Shown here: in pieces, positions 7,024-15,444 of the stretch
Position numbering within the stretch: position 1 is the first letter of the stretch
How the letters are laid out: each line of letters starts with the position of its first letter
DNA from: JBOCEF01 sp050586345
GTDB lineage: Bacteria; Pseudomonadota; Alphaproteobacteria; Rhodobacterales; Rhodobacteraceae
Length of the DNA stretch: 64,000 bases
Assembly: GCF_050586345.1 (NCBI RefSeq)
Contig: NZ_JBOCEF010000023.1
Span: forward strand, 1 to 64,000
Direction of reading: 5' to 3'
The notes under the pieces: generated by a model
The model's input: only the letters and a program-made list of their open reading frames with translations
The model's database searches: none
Told to the model about the DNA's origin: nothing
Program-made: the position numbers and the translations under genes

Positions 7024-9753
7024 TCATCCCCCCTGCCGGCGCAGCGCCAGGCGCAGGCGCTTCTCGCTCTCCAGCACCAGGAAGAACAGCGCGCCGACCC
7101 CCAGGATCACCAGCCATTCGCCCGGCGGGATCGCCGCCGCGCCGAACACCGCCTGCAGCGGGCCCAGCTCGGTCACCGCCACCTGCGCCGCCGCCACCGC
7201 CAGCACGCAGCCCCACAGCACCTTCGTGCCCCGCAGCGTCTCCAGCCGCAGCGCCGGCGCGTGCAGGACCCGGATGAAGAACAGGTTGAAGATCTCCAGC
7301 GCCACCAGCGTCGTCATCGCCATCGTCCCCGCCAGCGCCGGGTCGTACCCCTGCGCCAGCGCATAGCGGTGAACCCCGAACACCCCCGCCAGGATCAACG
7401 CCGAGACCAGCGCGATCCGCCAGCCCAGCCCCGCGTCCAGGAGCGGCGCGTCCCGCGGGCGCGGCGGGCGGCGCATCACCCCCGGCTCGGCCGGCTCGAA
7501 GGCCAGCGCGATGCCCAGCGTCACCGCCGTGATCAGGTTCACCCACAGGATCTGCACCGCGGTGATCGGCGGCGCGAGCCCCGCCAGCAGCGCCACGATC
7601 ACGCACAGCGCCTCGCCCGCATTGGTCGGCAGGGTCCAGCCGATCACCTTGCGGATGTTGTCATAGGCCGCGCGCCCCTCGCGCACCGCCGCGACGATCG
7701 AGGAGAAATTGTCGTCGGCCAGCACCAGCTCCGCCGCCTCCTTCGCCGCCGCGGCGCCCTTCAGCCCCATCGCGACGCCCGCATCGGCGCGCTTCAGCGC
7801 CGGCGCGTCGTTCACCCCGTCGCCGGTCATCGCCACCGTCAGCCCGCGCGCCTGCAGGGCCGAGACCAGCCGCAGCTTGTGCGCGGGCGAGGTGCGCGCG
7901 AAGATGTCCGTCTCCATCGCCGCAAGCTCGAGCTGCGCGTCGTCCATCGCCTCCACATCCGCGCCGGTCAGCACGTCGCGCGCGTTCTCCAGCCCGATCA
8001 TCGCGCCGATGGCCCGGGCGGTGGCGGCATGGTCGCCGGTGATCATCTTCACCCGGATCCCCGCCGCCCGGCACTCGGCCGCCGCGGCGATCGCCTCCTC
8101 GCGCGGGGGGTCCATCAGGCCCACCAGCCCGGTCAGGGTCAGCGCCCCGCGCAGGTCCCCGGCCGCCAGCCCCGCCATCCCGCCGGGGCGGGTCATCGAG
8201 GCGACGGCCAGCACCCGCTGCCCGCGCCCGGCCAGCCGCTCCACCGCGTCCTGCCAGAATTCGACGTCCAGCGGCTCGGCCCCGCCATCGGCGGCGTGCT
8301 GGTCGGCGCAAAGCGCCAGCACCGCCTCGGGCGCGCCCTTCACGTGGACATGGGCCGCGCCCCCGGCGTCGTGGTGCAGGACGGCCATGTAGCGATGCGC
8401 CGCGTCGAAGGGGATGGCGTCGTCGCGGCGGGACCGGGCGAGCCGCGCCGCCTCGGCCGCGTCGATCTTGCCCGCCAGCGCCAGCAGCGCGCCCTCCATC
8501 GGGTCGCCCTCGACCGCCCAGTCGGCGCCGTCTCCGTTCAGCGCCGCGTCGTTGCACAGGGCGGCGGCGCGGGCGAAGGCCATCAGGACGGCGTGCTCCT
8601 TCGGGTCCGCATCCGCCTCGCCCCAGCGCACCGCGCCCTCGGGGGCGTAGCCGCGCCCTTCCACCGAATAGACATGCGCGGCGGACACGAGGTCGGCCAC
8701 GATCATCTCGTTGCGGGTCAGCGTCCCGGTCTTGTCCGAACAGATCACCGAGACCGAGCCCAGCGTCTCGATCGCCGGAAGCCGCCGCACGATGGCGTTG
8801 CGCCGCGCCATCGCCTGCACCCCGACGGCGAGGGTGATGGTCAGCACCGCCGGAAGCCCCTCGGGGATCGCGGCGACCGACAGGCCGACCACGGCCATGA
8901 ACAGCTCCCCGAACTCCATCCCCATCGCGAAGCGGCCCCAGGCCAGCAGCGCCGCCGCCAGCGCCAGGATGAAGACGGTCAGCCCGCGCGCGAACCGGTC
9001 CATCTGCGCCAGCAGCGGCGTGGTCAGGACCTCCACCTGCGCCAGCATCCCGCTGATCCGGCCGATCTCGGTGCGCGGGCCGGTGGCGGTCACCACGCCC
9101 ACGCCCGTCCCCGCCGCGACCAGCGTCCCCGAGAACAGCATGCAGGCCCGGTCCCCCAGCGGCGCGTCGGCGGCGACGGGCGCGAGGGCCTTGTCCACCG
9201 GCACCGCCTCGCCGGTCAGGATCGCCTCCTGCACCGTCAGCCCGCGCTGCTCGATCAGCCGCAGGTCGGCGGGCACGCGGTCGCCGGCCTCGACCAGCAC
9301 CACGTCGCCGGGGACCAGCTCCGCCGCGTCCAGCCCCTGCCGCCGCCCGCCGCGCAGCGCGGCGCAGCGGGGGGCGAGCATCTGGCGGATCGCCTGCATC
9401 GCGTTCTCGGCCCGGCCCTCCTGGACATAGCCGACCGCGGCGTTGACCAGCACGACGGCCAGGATCACCCCCGCGTCGACCCAGTGCGACAGCGCCGCCG
9501 TCACCGCGGCGGCGGCCAGCAGCACGTAGATCAGCACGTTGCGGAACTGCGCCAGGAACCGCAGCAGCGCCCCGGGGCGCGGCGGGGCGGGCAGCAGGTT
9601 CGGGCCATGCGCGGCAAGGCGCGCCGCGGCCTCCTCGGCGTCCAGCCCGCCGGGGTCGGCGCCGAGCGCGTCCAGCGTCTCCCGGATGTCGAGGGCGTGG
9701 AAGTCGGGCATGGCGGCGGGGCCGCCGGGACGGGCGGCGTTCGGGTCTCTCAT
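7024..9753 (-). CDS. P-type (P2A-like) cation-transporting ATPase
   Basis: 909-residue integral membrane pump that moves cations using ATP. It has the N-terminal cation ATPase domain, a TGEAVPVDK actuator motif, the transmembrane IPEGLP motif typical of calcium-type P2 pumps, the phosphorylation site DKTGTLTRNE (Asp at about residue 340), KGAPE in the nucleotide domain, a hinge GDGVNDAPALKRAD near residue 645, and C-terminal membrane helices. IPEGLP points to calcium or a related divalent cation, but the ion is not proven. The ATG at 9753 has GCAGGAGC 8 nt upstream; a later ATG at 9711 is possible. It follows the beta-CASP gene on the same strand and an FNR/FixK-like box lies about 170 bp upstream, suggesting induction at low oxygen. 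Confidence 0.93.
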   Translation of the reverse strand: MRDPNAARPGGPAAMPDFHALDIRETLDALGADPGGLDAEEAAARLAAHGPNLLPAPPRPGALLRFLAQFRNVLIYVLLAAAAVTAALSHWVDAGVILAVVLVNAAVGYVQEGRAENAMQAIRQMLAPRCAALRGGRRQGLDAAELVPGDVVLVEAGDRVPADLRLIEQRGLTVQEAILTGEAVPVDKALAPVAADAPLGDRACMLFSGTLVAAGTGVGVVTATGPRTEIGRISGMLAQVEVLTTPLLAQMDRFARGLTVFILALAAALLAWGRFAMGMEFGELFMAVVGLSVAAIPEGLPAVLTITLAVGVQAMARRNAIVRRLPAIETLGSVSVICSDKTGTLTRNEMIVADLVSAAHVYSVEGRGYAPEGAVRWGEADADPKEHAVLMAFARAAALCNDAALNGDGADWAVEGDPMEGALLALAGKIDAAEAARLARSRRDDAIPFDAAHRYMAVLHHDAGGAAHVHVKGAPEAVLALCADQHAADGGAEPLDVEFWQDAVERLAGRGQRVLAVASMTRPGGMAGLAAGDLRGALTLTGLVGLMDPPREEAIAAAAECRAAGIRVKMITGDHAATARAIGAMIGLENARDVLTGADVEAMDDAQLELAAMETDIFARTSPAHKLRLVSALQARGLTVAMTGDGVNDAPALKRADAGVAMGLKGAAAAKEAAELVLADDNFSSIVAAVREGRAAYDNIRKVIGWTLPTNAGEALCVIVALLAGLAPPITAVQILWVNLITAVTLGIALAFEPAEPGVMRRPPRPRDAPLLDAGLGWRIALVSALILAGVFGVHRYALAQGYDPALAGTMAMTTLVALEIFNLFFIRVLHAPALRLETLRGTKVLWGCVLAVAAAQVAVTELGPLQAVFGAAAIPPGEWLVILGVGALFFLVLESEKRLRLALRRQGG

Positions 9754-9785
9754 CGGTCGCGCTCCTGCGCTCGGCAGACATCCGC

Positions 9786-9804
9786 GGGGGGGAGGGAGGG
9801 AGGG
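9786..9804 (+). other. G-quadruplex motif with one-base loops
   Basis: Four G tracts (G7, G3, G3, G3) are separated by single A residues, followed by another GG and, shortly after, a C10 run at 9815-9824. One-base loops are typical of very stable quadruplexes. The motif lies about 35 bp before the P-type ATPase start, on the template strand for that gene, inside the gene-free stretch 9754-10102. Confidence 0.6.
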
Positions 9805-9922
9805 AGGCGCCGCGCCCCCCCCCCGCACGGCGCGGAAGGCGCGCGCGCGGCGAAGGGGACCGCGGCGGAGGGGCGGGCGGATATCGCAGGTGCAGCATGA
9901 CATGCCGGGCGCGGCGGCGCAC

Positions 9923-9936
9923 TTGATCCGGGTCAA
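9923..9936. promoter_or_regulatory. FNR/FixK-type box
   Basis: TTGATCCGGGTCAA is a near-perfect dyad matching the TTGAT-N4-ATCAA consensus of FNR/FixK/Dnr regulators, with one mismatch in the right half. It lies in the gene-free stretch upstream of the P-type ATPase, 170 bp before its start codon. The position suits activation at low oxygen if the 5' leader is long. Confidence 0.6.
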
Positions 9937-10102
9937 GGCGCCGGCGGAATTTCTCCGGCGCGGTGCGGAAAACCGGCGGCGGGGACGGCGCCGGCGACCG
10001 CGGCGGGGGCTCCGGCGACGACCGCGGCGGCGTCTCGGGCGGGGGCTCTCGCGGAGACCGTAACGACGACCGCGGGGGCGGCGCCCGGCCCGGGCGCCCC
10101 CC

Positions 10103-11500
10103 TCACAGCGCGTAGCGCTGGTGAATCCGCGGCAGCTCCACCCGCCCGCCGGGCAGCTTCTCGGCGAAGCGCCGCCGCGCGGCCTCCTCGCCATGCACCA
10201 GGAAGGTGACCTCCGGCCCGCCGCCCCCGTCCGCCCGGCCGGTGCGCGCGTGCCAGTCCAGGAGCTCGGCCTGCCCGGCATGGGCCGAGAAGCCCCCGAT
10301 GGTGTGGACATGCGCGCGCACCGGGACCTGCTTGCCCCACAGCTTCACCGACCTCGCCCCGTCGATGATGATCCGCGCCAGCGTGCCCTCGGCCGCGAAG
10401 CCCACGAAGATCACGCTGCAATCGGCATGGGGCAGGTTGTGGCGCAGGTGGTGACGCACCCGCCCGCCGGTGCACATGCCCGACCCGGCCATGATCACCG
10501 CGCCCGAGCGCACGCGGTTCAGCGCCATCGATTCCGAGGCGTCCCGGGTGATGTGCAGCCCCGGCGGGCGGAACGGGTCGCGGCCCTCGCGGATCATCCG
10601 CGTGATCTCGTCCTTCATCGCCTCGGGGTGGCGGCGGAACAGCTGGGTGGCCGAGATCGCCATGGGGGAATCGAGGAACACCTGCAGGTCCGGCGGCAGC
10701 GCGCCCTGCGCCGCCCCCTCGCGCAGGAAGAACAGCAGCTCCTGCGCCCGCTCCAGCGCGAAGGTGGGGATGATCACGTTGCCCCCGCGCGCATCCGCGT
10801 CGCGCACCGCCGCGTGGAACTCGGCCACCGAGGCGTCCATCGGCCGGTGGTCGCGGTCGCCATAGGTCGTCTCCATCACCACCGCGTCCACCGGCGCGGG
10901 CGGCTGCGGGCCGTCCAGCAGCGGCCGGTTCCCCGGGCCGATATCGCCCGAGAACAGCACGCGCCGGCGCCGCCCCGCCTCCTCCAGCTCCAGCAGGATG
11001 CTGGCCGAGCCGAGAATGTGGCCCGCGTCGTGGAAGCTGGCGCGCACGCCCTCCCACAGCGCCACCGTCTCGCCATAGACCGCCTCGCGCCCGAACCGGT
11101 CGAGGCAGTCGAGCGCGTCGACCGTGTCGTAGAGCGGCTCGACCTCGGCCCCCCCGCGGCGGCGGCGGTTGGCGCGCCTCGCCTCCTCCTCGTGCAGGTG
11201 CGCGGAATCGAGCAGCACCAGCCGCACCAGGTCGCGGGTGGCCGCGGTGCAGATGATCTCGCCGCGGAAGCCGCGCCTGACCAGCAGCGGGATGCGCCCG
11301 CAATGGTCGAGATGCGCGTGGGTCAGCAGCAGCACGTCGATGCTTGCCGGGTCGAAGCCGAAATCGCCCGCGTTCTCCTCGTACAGCTCGCGCCCGCCCT
11401 GGAACATGCCGCAGTCGACGAGGATCCGCCGCCCCGCGCAGCTCACCAGGTGGCACGAGCCGGTGACGCAGCCCGCCGCGCCGTGAAACGTGATGTCCAT
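10103..11500 (-). CDS. MBL-fold beta-CASP nuclease-like protein
   Basis: 465-residue cytoplasmic metallo-beta-lactamase protein of the CPSF/RNase J superfamily. It shows the HxHxDH zinc motif in THAHLDHCGR (about residue 60), a later DAGHILGSAS histidine motif, SGDIGPG, the TTYGDRDHR segment opening the beta-CASP domain, GSGMCTGGR, and a C-terminal GFSAHAGQ histidine motif. These residues predict zinc-dependent RNA (or nucleic-acid) hydrolysis. ATG 11500 is preceded by GGGAGGG. The gene is 349 bp upstream of the P-type ATPase gene on the same strand. An FNR-like half-conserved box 74 bp upstream suggests shared anaerobic control. Exo- versus endonuclease activity cannot be told. Confidence 0.9.
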   Translation of the reverse strand: MDITFHGAAGCVTGSCHLVSCAGRRILVDCGMFQGGRELYEENAGDFGFDPASIDVLLLTHAHLDHCGRIPLLVRRGFRGEIICTAATRDLVRLVLLDSAHLHEEEARRANRRRRGGAEVEPLYDTVDALDCLDRFGREAVYGETVALWEGVRASFHDAGHILGSASILLELEEAGRRRRVLFSGDIGPGNRPLLDGPQPPAPVDAVVMETTYGDRDHRPMDASVAEFHAAVRDADARGGNVIIPTFALERAQELLFFLREGAAQGALPPDLQVFLDSPMAISATQLFRRHPEAMKDEITRMIREGRDPFRPPGLHITRDASESMALNRVRSGAVIMAGSGMCTGGRVRHHLRHNLPHADCSVIFVGFAAEGTLARIIIDGARSVKLWGKQVPVRAHVHTIGGFSAHAGQAELLDWHARTGRADGGGGPEVTFLVHGEEAARRRFAEKLPGGRVELPRIHQRYAL

Positions 11501-11573
11501 GACCGCCCTCCCAGCCGGTCGGGCCTGGACGGCCCGGGGCCGGTATTGAACACCGCGCGGGCGGGCGGCGCCA

Positions 11574-11587
11574 ATGACAGGGATCAA
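11574..11587 (-). promoter_or_regulatory. Degenerate FNR/FixK-like box
   Basis: Read on the minus strand this is TTGATCCCTGTCAT. The left half matches the FNR/FixK consensus exactly and the right half has two mismatches. It lies 74 bp upstream of the beta-CASP start. It is credible mainly because a better copy precedes the neighbouring ATPase gene. Confidence 0.35.
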
Positions 11588-11629
11588 GCGGCGCGCCTCA
11601 GCCCGCCGCCGGGTCGGCCCGCGGCGGGG

Positions 11630-12553
11630 TCAGCCCGCTTCGGGCCCGTCCTTCGCGGCGCCTTCCGCGGCCCCATCCGCGGGGTCCCCCGCGGCCCCAT
11701 CCGCGGGTCCCTCCGCCGCGCCGCCCAGGGCCTCGGCCAGCCGCGCCGCCATCCGCGCGGCGAAGGCGGTGCGCCGGTGGGCGACGCCGCAGCGCCGCGT
11801 CCCCGCCTCCCGCCCCAGCAGCGGCAGCAGCGCCAGGTCCGCCCGCCCCACCCCGTGCGAGAGCGGCACGAAGGCCGCCCCCAGCCCCGCCGCCACCAGC
11901 TCCAGCACCTGCGCGTCATCCGTCGCCTGCGCCGCCGGGCCCGCGGGCAGCAGGTCCATCCGGTCCGCCGCCGGGCAATAGGGCCGGTGGATCAGCGCCA
12001 GCCCCGCAAGGTCCTCGACCCGCACCCCCGCCCGCACGCCGGCCCGCCCCCCCGCCCGCGCCGCCAGCGGGTGCGCCGCCGCGACCGCGAGCCGGAACGG
12101 CTCCTCGCGCAGCGCGATGAAGCCGTGTCCGCGCGGCGCGCAGCCCTCCGACACCCAGGCCAGGTCGCTCTGCGCCGCATCGTCGGTGAAGCGGAACCCC
12201 GGCGCCCCCGGCCCCAGCCGCAGCGCGTTCAGCGCCGGGGCCAGCGCGCGCGCCAGCATGTCCGGGGCGCAATGCACCCGCAGCTCGGGCCGCGCCGCCC
12301 CCTCCAGCCGCGCCTCCAGCCCCGCCAGGTGCGCCACGCTCGGGCCCGCGTCATGGTACAGCCGCCGCGCCATCGGCGTCGGCGTCAGCCCGGTCTTCGC
12401 GCGCCCGAACAGCGGCCCGCCCAGCCGGTCCTCCAGCCGCTGGATCGCGGCCGACACCGTCGGCTGGCTGACCCCGCAGGCGCGGGCCGCGCGGCTGAAG
12501 GTCCCGGTTTCATAGGCGCTGACGAAATAGCGCAGGGCGGTGAGTTCCAGCAT
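11630..12553 (-). CDS. LysR-family transcriptional regulator
   Basis: 307 residues. The N-terminal winged helix-turn-helix is clear (LTALRYFVSAYETGTFSRAA, then VSQPTVSAAIQRLED), followed by a periplasmic-binding-like effector domain. The last 35 residues are a low-complexity tail of repeated GDPADGAA-like units coded by repetitive DNA. It is divergent from the SnoaL-like gene at 12654, which is its most likely target. A perfect dyad overlaps its own start codon, suggesting autoregulation. The effector is unknown. Confidence 0.9.
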   Translation of the reverse strand: MLELTALRYFVSAYETGTFSRAARACGVSQPTVSAAIQRLEDRLGGPLFGRAKTGLTPTPMARRLYHDAGPSVAHLAGLEARLEGAARPELRVHCAPDMLARALAPALNALRLGPGAPGFRFTDDAAQSDLAWVSEGCAPRGHGFIALREEPFRLAVAAAHPLAARAGGRAGVRAGVRVEDLAGLALIHRPYCPAADRMDLLPAGPAAQATDDAQVLELVAAGLGAAFVPLSHGVGRADLALLPLLGREAGTRRCGVAHRRTAFAARMAARLAEALGGAAEGPADGAAGDPADGAAEGAAKDGPEAG

Positions 12554-12566
12554 AGCCCAAGGCTAT
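12552..12566. promoter_or_regulatory. LysR operator dyad
   Basis: ATAGCC-CAA-GGCTAT is a perfect 6-bp inverted repeat with a 3-bp spacer, as in LysR-type boxes. It overlaps the start codon of the lysR gene (12551-12553) and lies about 90 bp before the divergent SnoaL-like gene. Confidence 0.6.
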
Positions 12567-12653
12567 ACCATCCACGCCATCACCCGCAATTTCCTTTGGA
12601 TCGCCGCCGCGGCACATCTCGGGTCACCGCAACGCAAGGCCAGGAGAGCCCCC

Positions 12654-13061
12654 ATGCAGATGACCCCGACCCGCCCCGAGGACACCGTGATCGGCCAGGT
12701 GCTGGCGAAATTCGTCGCCGCCGACCCGCAGATGTTCGCGCTGATCGCCGAGGACGTCGATTTCCGCATCGACCATTTCCGCGACGAGACGGACGTGAGC
12801 TGGCAGCGCGCCGCGACCCGCGACGAGCTGGTCGAGGTGGTGACCCGCCTCGGGACCGAGGTGTTCCCGCGCGGCACGCGGGCCCTCTCGCTCGAGACCT
12901 TCGCCCTCGGCGACGGCTGGGTGCTGACCTTCTTCCACCAGCGCTTCTTCTACGGGGTGCGCGGGCGCGAGGTCGACAGCCGCACCGTGATCCTCTCGCA
13001 CGAGGCGGAGGGCCTGCTCGACTTCTTCCGCGAAACGGTGCGCGGGATCGAGGACCTCTGA
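12654..13061 (+). CDS. SnoaL/NTF2-like fold protein
   Basis: 135 residues with the pattern of NTF2-like (SnoaL-type) small alpha+beta barrels: an N-terminal helix, a VDFRIDHFRD segment, then alternating strands ending in VDSRTVILSHEAEGLLDFFRE. No signal peptide is present. Such proteins are ligand-binding or isomerase/dehydratase-like and their substrates cannot be predicted from sequence. ATG 12654 follows AGGAGA at 12642. It is divergently paired with a LysR regulator that shares its promoter region. Confidence 0.55.
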   Translation: MQMTPTRPEDTVIGQVLAKFVAADPQMFALIAEDVDFRIDHFRDETDVSWQRAATRDELVEVVTRLGTEVFPRGTRALSLETFALGDGWVLTFFHQRFFYGVRGREVDSRTVILSHEAEGLLDFFRETVRGIEDL

Positions 13062-13150
13062 GGGCCCGGTCCCCGGCCCCGGCCGCGCCGGGCGGGGCAG
13101 GACCGGCCCCGGGCCGGGCGGGCGGCGCGCCCGGCGCACTCCACCCGGCC

Positions 13151-13190
13151 CGCCCGGCTCACTCCGCCCGGCTCACTCCGCCCGGCTCAG
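13151..13190. repeat. 14-bp tandem repeat over a stop codon
   Basis: CGCCCGGCTCACTC occurs at 13151 and 13165, and a third partial copy starts at 13179. The stop codon of the sugar dehydrogenase gene (minus strand, TCA at 13173-13175) lies inside the second copy. It looks like a slippage duplication at the gene's 3' end. Confidence 0.7.
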
Positions 13191-14369
13191 CCGCAGCAGC
13201 GCGCCGTCATCCTCGATCAGCAGGATCACCGCGCCGTCCGGGTCCACCGAAACGTCGCGCACGCGCCCCAGCTCATCCGCCAGGCGCCGCGCCTCGCCGG
13301 TCACCCGCCGGGCCGACAGGTCCAGCTCCAGCCGCACCAGCGCCCCGCGCAGCGCGCCGATCAGAAGGTCGCCCCGCCACTCGGGGAACATCTCCCCGTC
13401 ATAGAAGACCATCCCCGAGGGCGCGATCACCGGGTCCCAGTAATAGACCGGCTGCTCCATCCCCGCGGCCGCGGTGATCCCGTCGCCGACCGGGCGGCCG
13501 CTGTACTCCACCCCATAGGTGATCACCGGCCAGCCATGGTTCAGCCCGGCGCCGGGGCGGTTCAGCTCGTCCCCCCCGCGCGGCCCGTGCTCGACCGTCC
13601 ACAGCGCCCCGTCCGGGCCCATCGCCGCGCCCTGGACGTTGCGGTGCCCGTAGGACCAGATCTCCGGCAGCCCGCCGGGAATGTCCGGGCCGCCCGGCGC
13701 CGGGCCGCCCTCCGGGTCGATCCGCAGCACCTTCCCCAGGTGCGTGCCGACGTCCTGCGCCAGCCGCCGCGGCGTGTGCGAGGACCGCTCGCCCGTGGTC
13801 ACGAAGAGCATCCCCTCCGCGTCGAACACGAGGCGCGAGCCGAAATGGTAGCCGTTGTCCCAGGCCGGCTCCTGCCGGAAGATCACCCGCACGTCCGAAA
13901 GCCGCGCGCCGTCTTCCGACAGCGTCCCGGTGGCGACCGAGGTGGAATTGCCGCCCGCGCGCGGCTCGGAAAAGCTCCACCACACGCGGCGGTCCTCGGC
14001 GAAGCTGTCGCGAATGGCGACGTCCAGCAGCCCGCCCTGCCCGCGCGCATCCACCGGCGGGACGCCCGCGATGGGGGCCGAGACGGTCCCGTCCGGGGCC
14101 ACCAGGCGCATCCGCCCCGGCTTCTCGGTCACCAGCCGCGCGCCGCCGGGCAGGCGGGCCATGCCCCAGGGCTCGTCCAGCCCCGCGGCCAGCGTCTCGA
14201 CCGAAAGCGCGGGGCCCGCGGGCAGAACCGGCGCGCGGGTCTGGTTCGCGAAGGCCGGGCGCTGGTCCGGGGCGTTGGGGGCGGCGTCGTTGAAATCCTG
14301 CGCCGGGGCCGCGGCGGCGGCGATGGCGGCGGCGGCGGCGACGGCGATGCGAAGGGCGGCGCGGGTCAT
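13173..14369 (-). CDS. PQQ-dependent sugar (aldose) dehydrogenase
   Basis: 398 residues of the soluble glucose/aldose sugar dehydrogenase family (E. coli YliI type), a six-bladed propeller that oxidises aldoses in the periplasm with PQQ. An N-terminal Ala-rich signal peptide ends near AAAPAQ. Family motifs are seen: LDEPWGMARLPGG, GQGGLLDVA, GEAL-region LRIDPEGG, SYGHRNVQGA, EHGPRGGDELN, GLNHGWPVITYG, and PSGMVFYDG. No PQQ biosynthesis gene is in the window, so cofactor must come from elsewhere. The stop codon lies in a 14-bp tandem repeat. Confidence 0.9.
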   Translation of the reverse strand: MTRAALRIAVAAAAAIAAAAAPAQDFNDAAPNAPDQRPAFANQTRAPVLPAGPALSVETLAAGLDEPWGMARLPGGARLVTEKPGRMRLVAPDGTVSAPIAGVPPVDARGQGGLLDVAIRDSFAEDRRVWWSFSEPRAGGNSTSVATGTLSEDGARLSDVRVIFRQEPAWDNGYHFGSRLVFDAEGMLFVTTGERSSHTPRRLAQDVGTHLGKVLRIDPEGGPAPGGPDIPGGLPEIWSYGHRNVQGAAMGPDGALWTVEHGPRGGDELNRPGAGLNHGWPVITYGVEYSGRPVGDGITAAAGMEQPVYYWDPVIAPSGMVFYDGEMFPEWRGDLLIGALRGALVRLELDLSARRVTGEARRLADELGRVRDVSVDPDGAVILLIEDDGALLRLSRAE

Positions 14370-14440
14370 GGGGCCTCGTCTCTGGTCCGGGGGGCGGTCG
14401 GCGGTCTGGTCCGTGGCGATGTCCCCGGTGATATGGGGCC

Positions 14441-14465
14441 GCGCGCGCTCCCGGCCAGCGCGCGC
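14441..14465. other. GC-rich hairpin
   Basis: Arms GCGCGCGCT (14441-14449) and AGCGCGCGC (14457-14465) enclose a 7-nt loop. It sits in the 187-bp gap between the SDR gene and the sugar dehydrogenase gene, both on the minus strand. It lacks a U run and may be a processing or attenuation stem rather than a classical terminator. Confidence 0.4.
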
Positions 14466-14556
14466 CCCCCGGCCCAGTCCCCCGCGCGGACCCCGCGCCC
14501 CCCGGGCGCGGCGGCGCCGGGACGGCGCCCGGCGCCCCCCTGCCCCGCCCCGCCGC

Positions 14557-15318
14557 TCAGCGCGCCAGGTAGCCGCCGTCGATGGGCAGGTACGCGCCGT
14601 TGACGAAGGTCCAGCCGGGGGCCGAGACCATGGCCACCACCGCGCCGACCTCCTCCGGCTCGCCCATCCGCCCGACCGGGTGCGCGGCGTCGAGCGCGGC
14701 GCGGTCCTCGGGGGCCAGGTTCTCCTCCATCCCCGTCTTGATGAAGGCCGGGCCCACCGCGATGGCGCGCACGCCCTTGGCCCCGTAATCCACCGCCACC
14801 TGCTTGGTCAGCCCCAGCACCGCGTGCTTGGTGGCCACGTAAGGCGCCAGCCCAGGGAACCCGACCTGCCCGAGGATCGAGGCGACGTTCACGATCACCC
14901 CGCCCCCGTTCGCCTCCAGCGCCGGGATCTGCGCGCGCATCCCGTAGAACACGCCGTCGAGGTTGATCGACATGATCCGCCGCCACAGCGCGTCGTCGAT
15001 CTCGGCCAGCTTCGTCGCGGGCGGCGCCACGCCCGCGTTGTTGCAGGCGATGTCGAGCTTGCCGAAGGCCGAGACCGCCCGGTCCACCAGCGCCTGCGCC
15101 TGGCCCGGGTCCGACACGTCGGCCCGCTGGTAAAGGGCGGTCCCGCCCGCCTCGGCGATCCGGCGCACGGTCTCCTCGCCCGCCGCGTCGTCGATATCGG
15201 CGACGACGACCCGCGCCCCCGCGGCGGCGTAATGCAGCGCGATGGCGCGCCCGAGGCCCGCCCCCGCGCCGGTCACGAGCGCGGATTGTCCGTCGAGAAA
15301 TCGGGTGGTGGAGGTCAT
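14557..15318 (-). CDS. SDR-family oxidoreductase
   Basis: 253-residue classical short-chain dehydrogenase/reductase. The cofactor loop is TGAGAGLG, with an acidic residue after the second strand (VADIDD) that favours NAD(H). NNAG, the catalytic Ser in VNVAS, and Tyr-Lys in YVATK are present, so it should be active. ATG 15318 is preceded by AAAGGAGA. It lies 126 bp downstream of the secreted MBL-fold gene on the same strand. Substrate is unknown; many relatives act on secondary alcohols or sugars. Confidence 0.9.
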   Translation of the reverse strand: MTSTTRFLDGQSALVTGAGAGLGRAIALHYAAAGARVVVADIDDAAGEETVRRIAEAGGTALYQRADVSDPGQAQALVDRAVSAFGKLDIACNNAGVAPPATKLAEIDDALWRRIMSINLDGVFYGMRAQIPALEANGGGVIVNVASILGQVGFPGLAPYVATKHAVLGLTKQVAVDYGAKGVRAIAVGPAFIKTGMEENLAPEDRAALDAAHPVGRMGEPEEVGAVVAMVSAPGWTFVNGAYLPIDGGYLAR

Positions 15319-15444
15319 GGGATCTCTCCTTTCATCTGGGAAAAGCGGCGCCCCCGGGCCCCGAGACGGGGCCGCGCGCGGGCGCATGGAAAAGGGGGGG
15401 AGGCCGCGCCCCGCGGGGCGCGGCCAGGGCGCGGGACCCGGCGC

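Noticed and set aside
7261..9900. Long plus-strand open frame opposite the P-type ATPase gene
   Set aside because: Its composition is extremely rich in Arg, His, Gln and Pro with no domain, typical of the antisense of a GC-rich gene.
10121..13477. 1118-codon plus-strand open frame across three real genes and intergenic gaps
   Set aside because: It crosses gene boundaries and promoters and has a low-complexity composition; the genes on the minus strand and at 12654 have family motifs.
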